Assembly (NCBI RefSeq): GCF_013778325.1
Contig: NZ_JACEIB010000027.1
Span: 124,001 to 188,000, forward strand
DNA: 64,000 bases
Direction: 5' to 3'
From: Sphingomonas chungangi
GTDB lineage: Bacteria > Pseudomonadota > Alphaproteobacteria > Sphingomonadales > Sphingomonadaceae
Shown: piece by piece, positions 12,543-21,002 of the stretch
Position numbering within the stretch: the first letter of the stretch is position 1
How the letters are laid out: each line of letters starts with the position of its first letter
Notes under the pieces: model-generated
The model's database searches: none
Seen by the model: only the letters and a program-made list of their open reading frames with translations
Told to the model about the DNA's origin: nothing
Translations under genes and position numbers: made by a program

Positions 12543-12860
12543 ATGGCCGACGTACATTTCGAGCTCGTCACCCCGGAGAAGAAGATCCTGTCGGAGGACG
12601 CCTATATGGTCGTCGTTCCCGGCACCGAGGGCGATTTCGGCGTGCTCGCCGGTCACGCGCCCTTGATGTCGACGGTGCGCGACGGCGAGGTGCTGGTCTA
12701 TTCCTCGATGACCAATATCACCCAGCGCATCCGCGTGCAGGGCGGCTTCGCCGAGGTGACCGACAAGGGCCTCACCATCCTGGCCGAGCATGCCGAGATC
12801 CTGAGCGGCGCCGGTGCCGAAGCCTCCTCGCACGGCCGCCCGGCGCGCGCGGATCACTAA
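12543..12860 (+). CDS. atpC: F1F0 ATP synthase subunit epsilon, short form
   Basis: 105 aa from the ATG at 12543; a TTG three codons earlier is a weaker alternative. The N-terminal beta-sandwich is complete: [17 protein letters not shown], then [19 protein letters not shown]. After about residue 88 only a short polar tail ([15 protein letters not shown]) remains, so the C-terminal helical hairpin that inhibits ATP hydrolysis in E. coli epsilon is absent. Short epsilon forms occur in some alphaproteobacteria, where a separate zeta protein can do the inhibiting. The gene is set off from atpD by the repeat element. Confidence 0.9.
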   Translation: MADVHFELVTPEKKILSEDAYMVVVPGTEGDFGVLAGHAPLMSTVRDGEVLVYSSMTNITQRIRVQGGFAEVTDKGLTILAEHAEILSGAGAEASSHGRPARADH

Positions 12861-12968
12861 GCAAGACCCGCGCTCCCAAGCCGTTAGGCATTTGGTAGTC
12901 CCTTAACCGTAACATCCCGCCCGACGGCCCGGCTTCGCCCGGGTGCATTTTCGTGGGGATGGAAACGG

Positions 12969-14474
12969 ATGAGCGCGTTCGGCAAGCGGAATGGCACAGG
13001 CGGCGGCGGTCAGCGGCCGGCTTTCGGCGTGGCCCGCCCGATGCACAGCCCCGAGCCGGGCGGTGCCCAGTTCCCGCCGATCGAATCGGTGCCGCTGCCG
13101 GGCGCCGGCTCCTCCGATCCGAGCAGCAGCGTCGCCGCCGGCGATGCGATGGCCCGCCTCAACGATCGCCAGCAGGGATCGGGCGACGCCGCCTCGCCCA
13201 AGATCGAGGGCTTCGAGGCTTCCGTCCACAAGATCAAGGAGCAGGTGCTTCCCCGACTGCTCGAGCGCGTCGATCCGGAAGCCGCCGCGACGCTCAGCAA
13301 GGACGAGCTGGCCGAGGAATTCCGCCCGATCATCGGCGAGGTGCTCGCCGAGCTGAAGATCAACCTCAACCGCCGCGAGCAGTTCGCGCTGGAAAAGGTG
13401 CTGGTCGACGAGCTGCTCGGGCTCGGGCCGCTCGAAGAGCTGCTGTCCGATCCGGACGTCAGCGACATCATGGTCAACGGCCCGGAACAGACCTTCATCG
13501 AAAAGAAAGGCAAGCTGCAGCTCGCCCAGATCCAGTTCCGCGACGAGCAGCACCTCTTCCAGATCGCCCAGCGCATCGTCAACAAGGTCGGCCGTCGCGT
13601 CGACCAGACCACGCCACTGGCCGACGCTCGCCTGCCGGACGGTTCCCGCGTCAACGTGATCGTGCCGCCGCTGTCGCTGCGTGGCACCGCCATCTCGATT
13701 CGTAAGTTCTCGGCAAAGCCGATCACGCTCGACATGTATGTCGGCTTCGGATCAATGAGCCCGAAGATGGCGACCGCGCTGAAGATCGCCGGCGCCTGCC
13801 GCTTCAACATCGTCATCTCCGGCGGTACCGGCTCGGGCAAGACGACGATGCTCAACGCCCTGTCGAAGATGATCGATCCGGGCGAGCGTGTGCTGACCAT
13901 CGAGGACGCGGCCGAGCTTCGCCTGCAGCAGCCGCACTGGCTGCCGCTCGAAACCCGCCCGCCGAACCTCGAGGGCCAGGGCGAGATCACCATCCGCGAT
14001 CTCGTCAAGAACTCGCTGCGTATGCGCCCGGATCGCATCATCCTCGGCGAGATTCGCGGATCGGAATGCTTCGATCTGCTCTCCGCCATGAACACCGGCC
14101 ACGACGGATCGATGTGCACGCTCCACTCCAACAGCCCGCGCGAGTGCCTGGGCCGTATGGAGAACATGGTGATGATGGGCGACATCAAGATGCCCAAGGA
14201 GGCGATCAGCCGCCAGATCGCCGATTCGGTCGATCTCATCATCCAGGTGAAGCGCCTGCGCGACGGCTCGCGCCGCGTCACCAACATCACCGAGGTGATC
14301 GGCATGGAAGGCCCGGTGATCGTCACGCAGGAGCTCTTCAAGTTCGAATATCTGGACGAGAGCGCCGACGGCAAGATCATCGGCGAATATCGCTCGATGG
14401 GCCTGCGCCCCTACACGCTCGACAAGGCCAAGCAGTACGGCTTCGACCAGCCGTTCCTCGAAGCCTGCCTCTGA
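12969..14474 (+). CDS. cpaF: CpaF/TadA family secretion ATPase
   Basis: 501 aa. A low-complexity Gly/Pro/Ser N-terminus (about 1-75) precedes a helical domain and the CpaF core: LGPLEELLSDPDVSDIMVNG, Walker A GGTGSGKT (around residue 287), an Asp box with acidic residues (ILGEIRGSECFD) and the His-box region GHDGSMCTLHSN. These hexameric ATPases drive Tad/Flp pilus assembly from the cytoplasmic face. The other tad/cpa genes that normally surround it are not here: atpC is upstream and an exported methyltransferase-like gene follows. So it is either an orphan copy or part of a split pilus locus. Confidence 0.9.
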   Translation: MSAFGKRNGTGGGGQRPAFGVARPMHSPEPGGAQFPPIESVPLPGAGSSDPSSSVAAGDAMARLNDRQQGSGDAASPKIEGFEASVHKIKEQVLPRLLERVDPEAAATLSKDELAEEFRPIIGEVLAELKINLNRREQFALEKVLVDELLGLGPLEELLSDPDVSDIMVNGPEQTFIEKKGKLQLAQIQFRDEQHLFQIAQRIVNKVGRRVDQTTPLADARLPDGSRVNVIVPPLSLRGTAISIRKFSAKPITLDMYVGFGSMSPKMATALKIAGACRFNIVISGGTGSGKTTMLNALSKMIDPGERVLTIEDAAELRLQQPHWLPLETRPPNLEGQGEITIRDLVKNSLRMRPDRIILGEIRGSECFDLLSAMNTGHDGSMCTLHSNSPRECLGRMENMVMMGDIKMPKEAISRQIADSVDLIIQVKRLRDGSRRVTNITEVIGMEGPVIVTQELFKFEYLDESADGKIIGEYRSMGLRPYTLDKAKQYGFDQPFLEACL

Positions 14475-14489
14475 CGCGTAACCGCTTGT

Positions 14490-14534
14490 CTCCGGATCGG
14501 AAGCGGGCCAGCATCGGCGCGTAACGATCCGGAG
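14490..14534 (+). promoter_or_regulatory. Hairpin that can mask the ribosome site of the next gene
   Basis: Perfect 10-bp inverted repeat: CTCCGGATCG (14490-14499) and CGATCCGGAG (14525-14534), loop of 25 nt. The right arm contains the GGAG of the ribosome site GGAGAG, 2-6 bp before the ATG at 14537, so folding would hide it. It may also act as the 3' end structure of cpaF mRNA; there is no T-run. Confidence 0.45.
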
Positions 14535-14536
14535 AG

Positions 14537-15547
14537 ATGCCTGTGCGCCGTGTCCTGCTTGCCGTATCCCTGCTCGCGCTGACGAGCGCGCCGCTCTCCG
14601 CCAAGCCCGCGCCCAAGGCGATTGCCAAATCCGCTGTGAAACCGGCCGCGAAGAAGGGCGTCACCGCGCCCACGCGGCCGCAGATGATGGTCGACCCCGG
14701 CCTTCGCCAGGTGATCGAGGATCCACATCGCAAGCCGGAGAATGTGGCGCGCGACAAATATCGCCACCCCGCGCAGACGCTGACCTTCTTCGGCCTGCAG
14801 CCCGGCATGACGGTGATCGAGATGATCCCCGGCAAGGGCTGGTACAGCGAGATTCTGATCCCCTACCTTACCGATCAGGGCCATTACGTCGCCGCCGTCG
14901 AGCCGGGCGACATGGATGATTTCAAGGCATTTCTCGCCACCGACGCCGATCGCTACGGCAAGGCGCAGACGGTGCCGTTCAATATCGGCCAGGCCAGCAG
15001 CTTCGTGCCGGACGGTACGGCGGACATGATCCTCACCTTCCGCAACATCCACAACCTGCTCGGATCGCCCGATCAGCCGGGCGACGGCAACGCCCCGCAG
15101 GCCTTCGCGGACTGGTTCCGCGCGCTCAAGCCGGGTGGCGTCCTCGGCATCGAGGAGCATCGCCTGCCCGAGACGATGGATACCGCGCGCGAGAAGACCA
15201 GCGGCTACGTCAAGCTCTCCACCGTGATCAGGCTGGCGACGGCCGCCGGCTTCCAGTGGGTCGGCACCAGCAACGTCAACGCCAACCCCAAGGACGATCA
15301 CGATCATCCCGATGGCGTGTGGGACCTACCGCCGACCTACAAGGCGGGCGACAAGGACAAGGCCAAATATGCCGCGATCGGCGAGAGCGACCGGATGACG
15401 CTCAAGTTCGTCAAGCCCGATCCGAACGCGCCCGCCGCCGATGCTCCGCCGGCGGAGCAGGTGACGCCCGGCGATCAACCCACAACGCCGCGGCTCTCGA
15501 CCGACCCGTCCGCGCTCGGGGATCAGCCGCAAGGTAAGCCGCAATGA
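14537..15547 (+). CDS. Exported class I SAM-methyltransferase-like protein
   Basis: 336 aa. The first 23 residues look like a signal peptide (RRVLLAVSLLALTSAPLSAKPA), followed by a Lys/Ala linker. The core resembles a Rossmann methyltransferase: QTLTFFGLQPGMTVIEMIPGKGWYSEIL is motif I-like, GHYVAAVEPGD follows, and later LKPGGVLGIEEHR. I recall a predicted methyltransferase family of this kind (COG4798) with exported members. SAM is not expected in the periplasm, so the true reaction is uncertain. The C-terminal 45 residues are Pro-rich. The stop overlaps the next gene's start (ATGA), implying a shared transcript. Confidence 0.75.
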   Translation: MPVRRVLLAVSLLALTSAPLSAKPAPKAIAKSAVKPAAKKGVTAPTRPQMMVDPGLRQVIEDPHRKPENVARDKYRHPAQTLTFFGLQPGMTVIEMIPGKGWYSEILIPYLTDQGHYVAAVEPGDMDDFKAFLATDADRYGKAQTVPFNIGQASSFVPDGTADMILTFRNIHNLLGSPDQPGDGNAPQAFADWFRALKPGGVLGIEEHRLPETMDTAREKTSGYVKLSTVIRLATAAGFQWVGTSNVNANPKDDHDHPDGVWDLPPTYKAGDKDKAKYAAIGESDRMTLKFVKPDPNAPAADAPPAEQVTPGDQPTTPRLSTDPSALGDQPQGKPQ

Positions 15548-16206
15548 ACTGGCGTCGGCTTCTCGGCTTCGATCGCCGTAGTCTGATCGCGCTCGCCCTG
15601 ATCGCCGTGCCCGCCGCAGCCGTGGCGAAGCCGAGCCTGCTGTCATGGGGCTGGCACGGGCAGTTCGGCCGATACGACGTCTATGCCGACGTGCCGCCCG
15701 CGCCGCAGCTGCAGGCTGAACTGGCGCGCTCGAGTACGCTGCTCGGCGCCTCGCCGATCGACGACAGGGCGCTGCGCCCGACGCTCTACCTTACCGATGG
15801 CGGCTGGCGCTGGCACCTGCTCGCGCTGACGAACGACCGGGCGTTCGCGGTCACCCGTCCGATGCTCGGCGGCACGGTCGTCAACCGCAGCGATATCGCT
15901 AGCGACACGGTGTTCGCGCGCGGATACAGGCGCACGCTGTCCGGCGTGGTGGCACACGAAACGGTCCACGTGCTGCAGCGCGAACGGCTCGGCCTGGTCG
16001 GCTTCGCCCGCCTCCCTACCTGGGTGAAGGAGGGGTATGCCGACTATGTGGCGCGGGAAAGCACGCTCTCCGACGCCGATGTCGCCCGACTGCGCGCGCA
16101 AGGCCGCGACGATCCCGCCATTTTCTATCACGACGCCCGACTGCGCGTGTCCGATGCGCTCACGCATGGCGAGACGGTGGACCAGCTGCTGCGCTCCACC
16201 AGCTGA
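15544..16206 (+). CDS. Exported protein with HExxH metallopeptidase-like motif
   Basis: 220 aa with an N-terminal hydrophobic segment (SLIALALIAVPAAAVA), probably a signal peptide or anchor. Residues near 140 read VVAHETVHVLQRERLG, a HExxH zinc-site pattern, and 25 residues on LPTWVKEGYADYVA offers a downstream acidic ligand (EGYADY) as in gluzincin-type peptidases. I do not recognise a named family; a zinc peptidase fold is an inference from these motifs. It overlaps the methyltransferase-like gene by 4 bp and is followed after 12 bp by a membrane protein gene, forming a three-gene unit. Confidence 0.65.
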   Translation: MNWRRLLGFDRRSLIALALIAVPAAAVAKPSLLSWGWHGQFGRYDVYADVPPAPQLQAELARSSTLLGASPIDDRALRPTLYLTDGGWRWHLLALTNDRAFAVTRPMLGGTVVNRSDIASDTVFARGYRRTLSGVVAHETVHVLQRERLGLVGFARLPTWVKEGYADYVARESTLSDADVARLRAQGRDDPAIFYHDARLRVSDALTHGETVDQLLRSTS

Positions 16207-16218
16207 GCCCGGCGCGAC

Positions 16219-16785
16219 ATGGACGCCTTTTCCTACCTCTCCGTCCTGCTCTCGATCATAATCGGGCTGGCGATAACGCAGGTGCTGCAGGGTTATCGCG
16301 CCATGCTGCTGGCGCGACGGCGGGTGAAGCTGTTCGCGCCGACGATCATCTGGAGCGTGCTGATCCTCGTGCTCGCCACGCAAAGCTGGTGGTCGAGCTT
16401 CGGCCTGACCGACGTGCGGGTTTGGACGTTCGGCGTGTTCGGCCTGATCCTGCTTCAGACCGTCCTGCTCTATATGCTGGCCGCGATCGTGCTGCCCGAT
16501 GCCGGGGAGGGCGTGATCGACCTCGCCGTGCATTATCGCGAGCACGTCACCGCCTTCTTCGCGATCATGCTGGCGATGCTGGCGGTCAGCGTCGCCAAGG
16601 ATCTGTCGCTGCCGCATCACAGCGCCAACCCGATCGATCTCGCCGGGCATGGCGTGTTCGCGGCGATCTCGCTGGTGGCGTTGCGCTTCCGGACGGAGCC
16701 TACACAATTGGCCGTCGCGATCGCCGCGACGGCCTTCATCATCGGCTATATCGTGATCCTGTTCGGCCGGCTCACCGGCGGCTGA
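16219..16785 (+). CDS. Six-helix integral membrane protein, unknown function
   Basis: 188 aa, mostly hydrophobic, with about six predicted membrane spans (approximately 5-23, 42-60, 70-92, 110-128, 138-157, 165-184). I cannot assign a family or catalytic motif. It is the last gene of the unit with the exported methyltransferase-like and HExxH proteins, and ends 6 bp before the convergent phaR stop. Confidence 0.65.
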   Translation: MDAFSYLSVLLSIIIGLAITQVLQGYRAMLLARRRVKLFAPTIIWSVLILVLATQSWWSSFGLTDVRVWTFGVFGLILLQTVLLYMLAAIVLPDAGEGVIDLAVHYREHVTAFFAIMLAMLAVSVAKDLSLPHHSANPIDLAGHGVFAAISLVALRFRTEPTQLAVAIAATAFIIGYIVILFGRLTGG

Positions 16786-16791
16786 GCCGGA

Positions 16792-17349
16792 TCACTTGCC
16801 CATCTTGTCGATCTTGTCCTGAAGGCTGGCGAGCTGCGCCTTCAGCGCCGCGATATCGTCACCACCTTCCTTGGCGGGCTCGGGTGCCCCGGCGGCCGGC
16901 TTCGTGCCGGGCTTGAAGGCATCCGCCGCCGCCTCGAACATCGCCATGTTGCGCTTGGCGATTTCGGCGAACGGGCCGCCGCCGAAGGCGCCTTCCATTG
17001 CGCTGCGGAACTGCTGCTGGTTGCGCCGGAACGCCTCCATCGAGGCTTCCAGATATTGCGGCACCATCGACTGCATCGAATCGCCGTAGAGAGCGATCAG
17101 CTGGCGCAGGAAGCTGACCGGCAGCAGCGTCTGGCCGTGCGATTCCTCGTCCATGATGATCTGGGTGAGCACGTTGTGCGTGATATCCTCGTCCGTCCGT
17201 GCGTCGAGAACCTTGAAATCGCGGCCTTCGCGCGTCATCGCGGCGAGATGATCGAGCGTGATATAGCTCGACGTCTCGGTATTGTAGAGCCGCCGATTGG
17301 CGTACTTCTTGATGATGACGGTATCGGACGGAGACCCAGATTTCGCCAT
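16792..17349 (-). CDS. phaR: Polyhydroxyalkanoate synthesis repressor PhaR
   Basis: 185 aa. The N-terminus IIKKYANRRLYNTETSSYITLDHLA is the diagnostic PhaR DNA-binding domain, followed by the PHB accumulation regulatory domain (about 75-130, LPVSFLRQLIALYGDSMQ). The C-terminal end is a coiled-coil-like helix (LKAQLASLQDKIDKM). PhaR binds PHB and DNA and represses phasin and synthesis genes. It is head-to-head with a PHA-synthase-like gene whose first possible ATG overlaps the phaR start codon, leaving no intergenic space unless that gene starts later. Confidence 0.9.
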   Translation of the reverse strand: MAKSGSPSDTVIIKKYANRRLYNTETSSYITLDHLAAMTREGRDFKVLDARTDEDITHNVLTQIIMDEESHGQTLLPVSFLRQLIALYGDSMQSMVPQYLEASMEAFRRNQQQFRSAMEGAFGGGPFAEIAKRNMAMFEAAADAFKPGTKPAAGAPEPAKEGGDDIAALKAQLASLQDKIDKMGK

Positions 17350-18451
17350 GGCAAGCCCCTCTCAAACCGACGCAACGCCGGGAGCCGACACGCTAGCATT
17401 AAACAATTCCGCACCGCAACACAGACCGCGCCCTTTGCCGCTCTTTCTTGCGATGCTGCGCAGCGAAACCGTGGGCGATGGGGATGCGCTGGCGGCCGGG
17501 CTCGCCGGATTGCGCGCTTATCAGACCGCAAAGCGCCTTGCCTCTACCCCTCCCATGCCGGTGGTCGCGACGTCTGGCCGCGCCGTTCTGCGCGATTATG
17601 GCGGCGCCGGGCGGCCGGTCATCTTCGTCCCATCGCTGATCAATTCGCATGACGTGCTCGATCTGCTGCCCGAAACCTCGCTGCTGCGCTGGCTTTCCAC
17701 GCAAGGCGTTCGGCCGCTACTGGTCGACTGGGGCGCGCCGTCGCCCGACGAACGCGATATGTCCATCGGCGACCATGTCGGGATGCTGCTGCCTCTAATC
17801 GAGGCGATCGGGCCCGATGCCGCACTGGCCGGCTATTGCCTCGGCGGCACGATGGCGCTCGCCGCCGCTTTGTGCCGCTCGCCATCGGCCCTTGTGACGA
17901 TTGCCGCGCCGTGGCGGTTCGCGGGATTTCCGGAAAAGTCCCGCAAGGGTATCGCCGATCTCTGGGAGCAGACCCGCCCAACCGTCGAATCGATGGGCAT
18001 GATGCCGCTGGAAGTGTTGCAGACCGCCTTTTGGCGGCTCGATCCCCGCCGCACGGTGGAGAAATTCATCGCCTTCGGGCGAAAGCAGGCCTCGCCAGAG
18101 GCCACGCGCCTCTTCGTCGCGCTGGAGGATTGGGCGAACGGTGGTGCTCCGCTCACAGCCGCCGCCGGGCGCGAGATGGCGGAAGACTTCTTCCGGGACG
18201 ACATCCCTGGATCGGGCCGCTGGCAGGTCGCGGGCAAGGTGATCAATCCCGCCGCCCTTGCCTGCCCCCTGCTCGACATCGTCTCCTCGACAGATCGTAT
18301 CGTGCCGGCCGCATCCGCAGTCAGCGGAACGGGCGTTGGTGACGCCATGACGCTCGGCCTCGGTCATGTCGGCATGATCGTCGGGGGGCGGGCGCGTGAG
18401 ACCTTGTGGCAACCCCTCGCGCAATGGCTCGCGCAACCCCATATGCGCTGA
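17348..18451 (+). CDS. Short PHA-synthase-like alpha/beta hydrolase
   Basis: 367 aa from the ATG at 17348; later starts such as ATG 17453 are possible, and the first 35 residues are low in predicted structure. The alpha/beta hydrolase core has FVPSLINSHDVLDLL, LVDWGAPSPDERD and the lipase-like box GYCLGG with Cys164 as nucleophile, the PhaC signature; DIVSSTDRIVP supplies the Asp and LGHVGMIVG the His. At about 365 aa it is far shorter than class I PhaC (near 600) and close to class III subunits. With phaR divergent and a thiolase downstream it probably acts in PHB metabolism, as polymerase or depolymerising hydrolase. Confidence 0.75.
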   Translation: MASPSQTDATPGADTLALNNSAPQHRPRPLPLFLAMLRSETVGDGDALAAGLAGLRAYQTAKRLASTPPMPVVATSGRAVLRDYGGAGRPVIFVPSLINSHDVLDLLPETSLLRWLSTQGVRPLLVDWGAPSPDERDMSIGDHVGMLLPLIEAIGPDAALAGYCLGGTMALAAALCRSPSALVTIAAPWRFAGFPEKSRKGIADLWEQTRPTVESMGMMPLEVLQTAFWRLDPRRTVEKFIAFGRKQASPEATRLFVALEDWANGGAPLTAAAGREMAEDFFRDDIPGSGRWQVAGKVINPAALACPLLDIVSSTDRIVPAASAVSGTGVGDAMTLGLGHVGMIVGGRARETLWQPLAQWLAQPHMR

Positions 18452-18492
18452 TAAGAGACCGCCCGAACCCTTCCCATCGCAGGAGTTGATAC

Positions 18493-19665
18493 ATGACCGA
18501 CGTCGTCATCACCGCGGCGAAGCGCACCCCCGTCGGCAGCTTTCTCGGCGCTTTCGGCGCGACGCCCGCGCATGAGCTCGGCCGCGTCGCGATCGAGGCC
18601 GCGCTGGCGCAGGCTGGCGTGAAGGGCGAGGAAGTGTCCGAAGTGATCCTCGGCCAGGTGCTCACCGCCGCGCAGGGCCAGAACCCCGCCCGCCAGGCCT
18701 CGATGGCCGCCGGCATTCCCAAGGAGGTGCCCGCCTGGGGCGTCAACCAGGTTTGCGGATCGGGCCTGCGCGCGGTCGCGCTCGCGGCGCAGTCGATCGC
18801 CAACGGCGATGCAACGATCATGGTCGCGGGAGGTCAGGAGAGCATGTCGCTCGCCAACCACGCCCAGAATCTGCGAGCCGGCTCTAAGATGGGCAATGTC
18901 AGCCTGGTCGACACGATGATCGTCGATGGCCTGACCGACGCCTTCAACGCCTATCACATGGGCATCACCGCGGAGAATCTTGCCGAGAAGTACCAGATCG
19001 CCCGCGCGACGCAGGACCAGTTCGCGGTCGGATCGCAGAACAAGGCCGAGAAGGCGCGCGCCGAGGGCCGCTTCAAGGACGAGATCGCACCGGTCACGGT
19101 GAAGGGCCGCAAGGGCGATGTGGTGGTCGAGGACGACGAATATATCCGCGCCGGCGCCACGATCGAGGCGATGGAGAAGCTCAAGCCCGCGTTCAAGAAG
19201 GACGGCACGGTCACCGCCGCCAACGCCTCGGGCCTCAACGACGGCGCCGCAGCGCTCGTGCTGATGTCGGCGGAGGAAGCGGCGAAGCGCGGTTCCAAGG
19301 TATTGGCGACGGTCAAGAGCTGGGCGTCGGCCGGCGTCGATCCCGCGATCATGGGCATCGGCCCGGTGCCGGCGGTGAAGAAGGCGCTGGAGAAGGCCGG
19401 CTGGACCGTCGACGATCTCGACCTGATCGAGGCCAACGAGGCCTTCGCGTCGCAGGCGCTGTCGGTCTGCCAGGAACTGGGTCTTCCGGGCGACAAGGTG
19501 AACGTCAACGGCGGCGCCATCGCGATCGGCCATCCGATCGGTGCGTCGGGCGCGCGCGTGCTCACCACGCTTCTCTATGAAATGGAGAAACGCGATGCGA
19601 AGAAGGGGCTCGCCACGCTCTGCATCGGCGGCGGCATGGGTATCGCCATGTGCGTCGAGCGCTGA
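18493..19665 (+). CDS. Acetyl-CoA C-acetyltransferase (thiolase)
   Basis: 390 aa, typical length. Active-site Cys88 lies in [12 protein letters not shown], the C-terminal His in [19 protein letters not shown], and the second Cys in [12 protein letters not shown], so the enzyme is complete. It condenses two acetyl-CoA to acetoacetyl-CoA, or the reverse. Following a PHA-synthase-like gene and phaR, it may serve as PhaA, but biosynthetic and degradative thiolases cannot be told apart here and no phaB reductase is adjacent. A clear AGGAG ribosome site precedes the ATG. Confidence 0.92.
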   Translation: MTDVVITAAKRTPVGSFLGAFGATPAHELGRVAIEAALAQAGVKGEEVSEVILGQVLTAAQGQNPARQASMAAGIPKEVPAWGVNQVCGSGLRAVALAAQSIANGDATIMVAGGQESMSLANHAQNLRAGSKMGNVSLVDTMIVDGLTDAFNAYHMGITAENLAEKYQIARATQDQFAVGSQNKAEKARAEGRFKDEIAPVTVKGRKGDVVVEDDEYIRAGATIEAMEKLKPAFKKDGTVTAANASGLNDGAAALVLMSAEEAAKRGSKVLATVKSWASAGVDPAIMGIGPVPAVKKALEKAGWTVDDLDLIEANEAFASQALSVCQELGLPGDKVNVNGGAIAIGHPIGASGARVLTTLLYEMEKRDAKKGLATLCIGGGMGIAMCVER

Positions 19666-19670
19666 ACTGA

Positions 19671-20144
19671 ATGGCGAAGGGGACGCCCGCGACGGTCGCT
19701 GCGGCCAAGGCGGGCATCTCCTTCGATCTCGTCGAATATGTCTATGATCCGGATGCCGACAGCGTCGGCGTCGCCGCTGCCGAGGCGCTGGGCGAACCGC
19801 CCTCGCGGGTGTTCAAGACATTGCTGATCGAGGCGGACGGCAAGCCGGTCTGCGCGGTGCTGCCGTCGGATCGCGAGGTCTCGATGAAGCGAATCGCGGC
19901 GGCAGCCGATGCGAAGTCGGCGAAGATGATGCCCGTCTCTTCCGCCGAGCGGCTGACCGGATACAATGTCGGAGGGATCAGCCCGTTCGGCCAGCGCAAG
20001 GCTGTGCCGATCTTCGTGGAGGCGGCTGCGACAGAAGAGGCCTATCTGTTCGTCAACGGCGGCCGACGCGGACTCCAGATGCGGCTCGCGCCCGAAGATC
20101 TGGTGCGAGGATTGGGCGCCATCATCGCCGACTTCTCGGCGTGA
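19671..20144 (+). CDS. ybaK: Cys-tRNA(Pro) deacylase, YbaK/EbsC family
   Basis: 157 aa. Family features: ATVAAAKAGISFDLVEY at the N-terminus, RVFKTLLIEADGKPVCAVLPSDREV (with the Lys essential in YbaK), and LTGYNVGGISPFGQRKAVP. YbaK hydrolyses cysteine wrongly attached to tRNA-Pro by prolyl-tRNA synthetase. It starts 5 bp after the thiolase stop and is probably co-transcribed with it, although the pairing has no evident functional logic. It converges on a cysteine-cluster gene 7 bp downstream. Confidence 0.9.
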   Translation: MAKGTPATVAAAKAGISFDLVEYVYDPDADSVGVAAAEALGEPPSRVFKTLLIEADGKPVCAVLPSDREVSMKRIAAAADAKSAKMMPVSSAERLTGYNVGGISPFGQRKAVPIFVEAAATEEAYLFVNGGRRGLQMRLAPEDLVRGLGAIIADFSA

Positions 20145-20151
20145 ATCGCCG

Positions 20152-20703
20152 TCAGGCGAACATCCCGTAGCGCGAACGCCACGCCGAGACTTCCTCGCGG
20201 AGATGGGCCGGCGGCGTATCCCCCGATATCACGTGCCGGGCCACGTCGCCTTCCGGGTGGATCAGTATCTTCTGCGATCCATCGTGCAGCCATACCGGCA
20301 CCAGCCGGTCGCACAGGAGATCGACGATATGCTCGGCGACATCGGACTTGAACGCCCCGCGCGCTTCGATCGCCCGCACCACGATCGAGACGCCCTCCAG
20401 GCAGTTGCGCGGCTCGCGGACGAAATCCAGCGAGACCATCAGGCCGCTGCGATCGGGCCGGGCCTCATCCGGCATCGCCGCGATCCTGCGCCACCCGCAG
20501 AACCATGCCCGGCATATGGGTGGGCGCACGGTGTGGATGGCGCAACCCCCGGCACCGCGGTGTTCGCACGGCGTGCCGGCCGGCTTCTTGAGATCGGGCG
20601 TGTCGATCTTGAGGATCTCGCAGCAGGCGGTGCATCCGCCGCATTGCCGCCCGGCCACCACCGTGCCCAGCAAAGCGTCTTCGAGATCGAGATCGGCGGG
20701 CAT
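20152..20703 (-). CDS. YkgJ-type cysteine cluster protein
   Basis: 183 aa from the ATG at 20701-20703. A dense cysteine cluster near the N-terminus (CGGCTACC, then PCEHRGAGGCAIHTVRPPICRAWFC, about residues 22-75) matches the zinc- or iron-binding YkgJ-like family, whose biochemical role is unknown. The remainder (about 100-183) is alpha/beta with no motif that I recognise. An upstream extension of 43 codons is open but rich in Arg/Gly/Pro and lacks a ribosome site. It is downstream of a possible small ORF and mlaF on the same strand. Confidence 0.7.
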   Translation of the reverse strand: MPADLDLEDALLGTVVAGRQCGGCTACCEILKIDTPDLKKPAGTPCEHRGAGGCAIHTVRPPICRAWFCGWRRIAAMPDEARPDRSGLMVSLDFVREPRNCLEGVSIVVRAIEARGAFKSDVAEHIVDLLCDRLVPVWLHDGSQKILIHPEGDVARHVISGDTPPAHLREEVSAWRSRYGMFA

Positions 20704-20753
20704 ACGGGACGGATTGCCGCCCTCTCCGCGCGAAGGCAAGTGACGTGTCGCGA

Positions 20754-20924
20754 TCAGCGCGCCGGGAACTGTACGCCCAGCGGTGCGGCGGCATAAGCCC
20801 GCTGGCGGGCGACGATGTCCGCCTCGGCACACTCCGGCTCCCGCACCGGCGCAACCTCATCGACATTCACCTCGACCAGCGGAAGCCCGAGCCGGAGATG
20901 AAGCCAGTGCGCCGTCGTCGTCAT
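20754..20924 (-). CDS. Possible small protein (56 aa)
   Basis: 56 aa from an ATG preceded by a strong GGGGGACC ribosome site 3 bp upstream. Sequence features: Leu/Val-rich front (WLHLRLGLPLVEVNVDEV) and an acidic/Arg mid-part; no membrane span or known domain. It lies between mlaF (78 bp upstream) and the cysteine-cluster gene (50 bp downstream) in the same direction. The good ribosome site argues that it is real; its small size and lack of recognised homology argue for caution. Confidence 0.4.
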   Translation of the reverse strand: MTTTAHWLHLRLGLPLVEVNVDEVAPVREPECAEADIVARQRAYAAAPLGVQFPAR

Positions 20925-21002
20925 GATGGTCCCCCAGAGCCGCCCCACAGCGGCCTCGACAGGGTTAACGACGGATCGGCGCGAAGCTTTAGCCCGTTTT
21001 GA

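Noticed and set aside
12928-12943. Hairpin CCCGG/CCGGG after atpC as a terminator
   Set aside because: Only 5-bp arms and no proper T-run; too weak to call.
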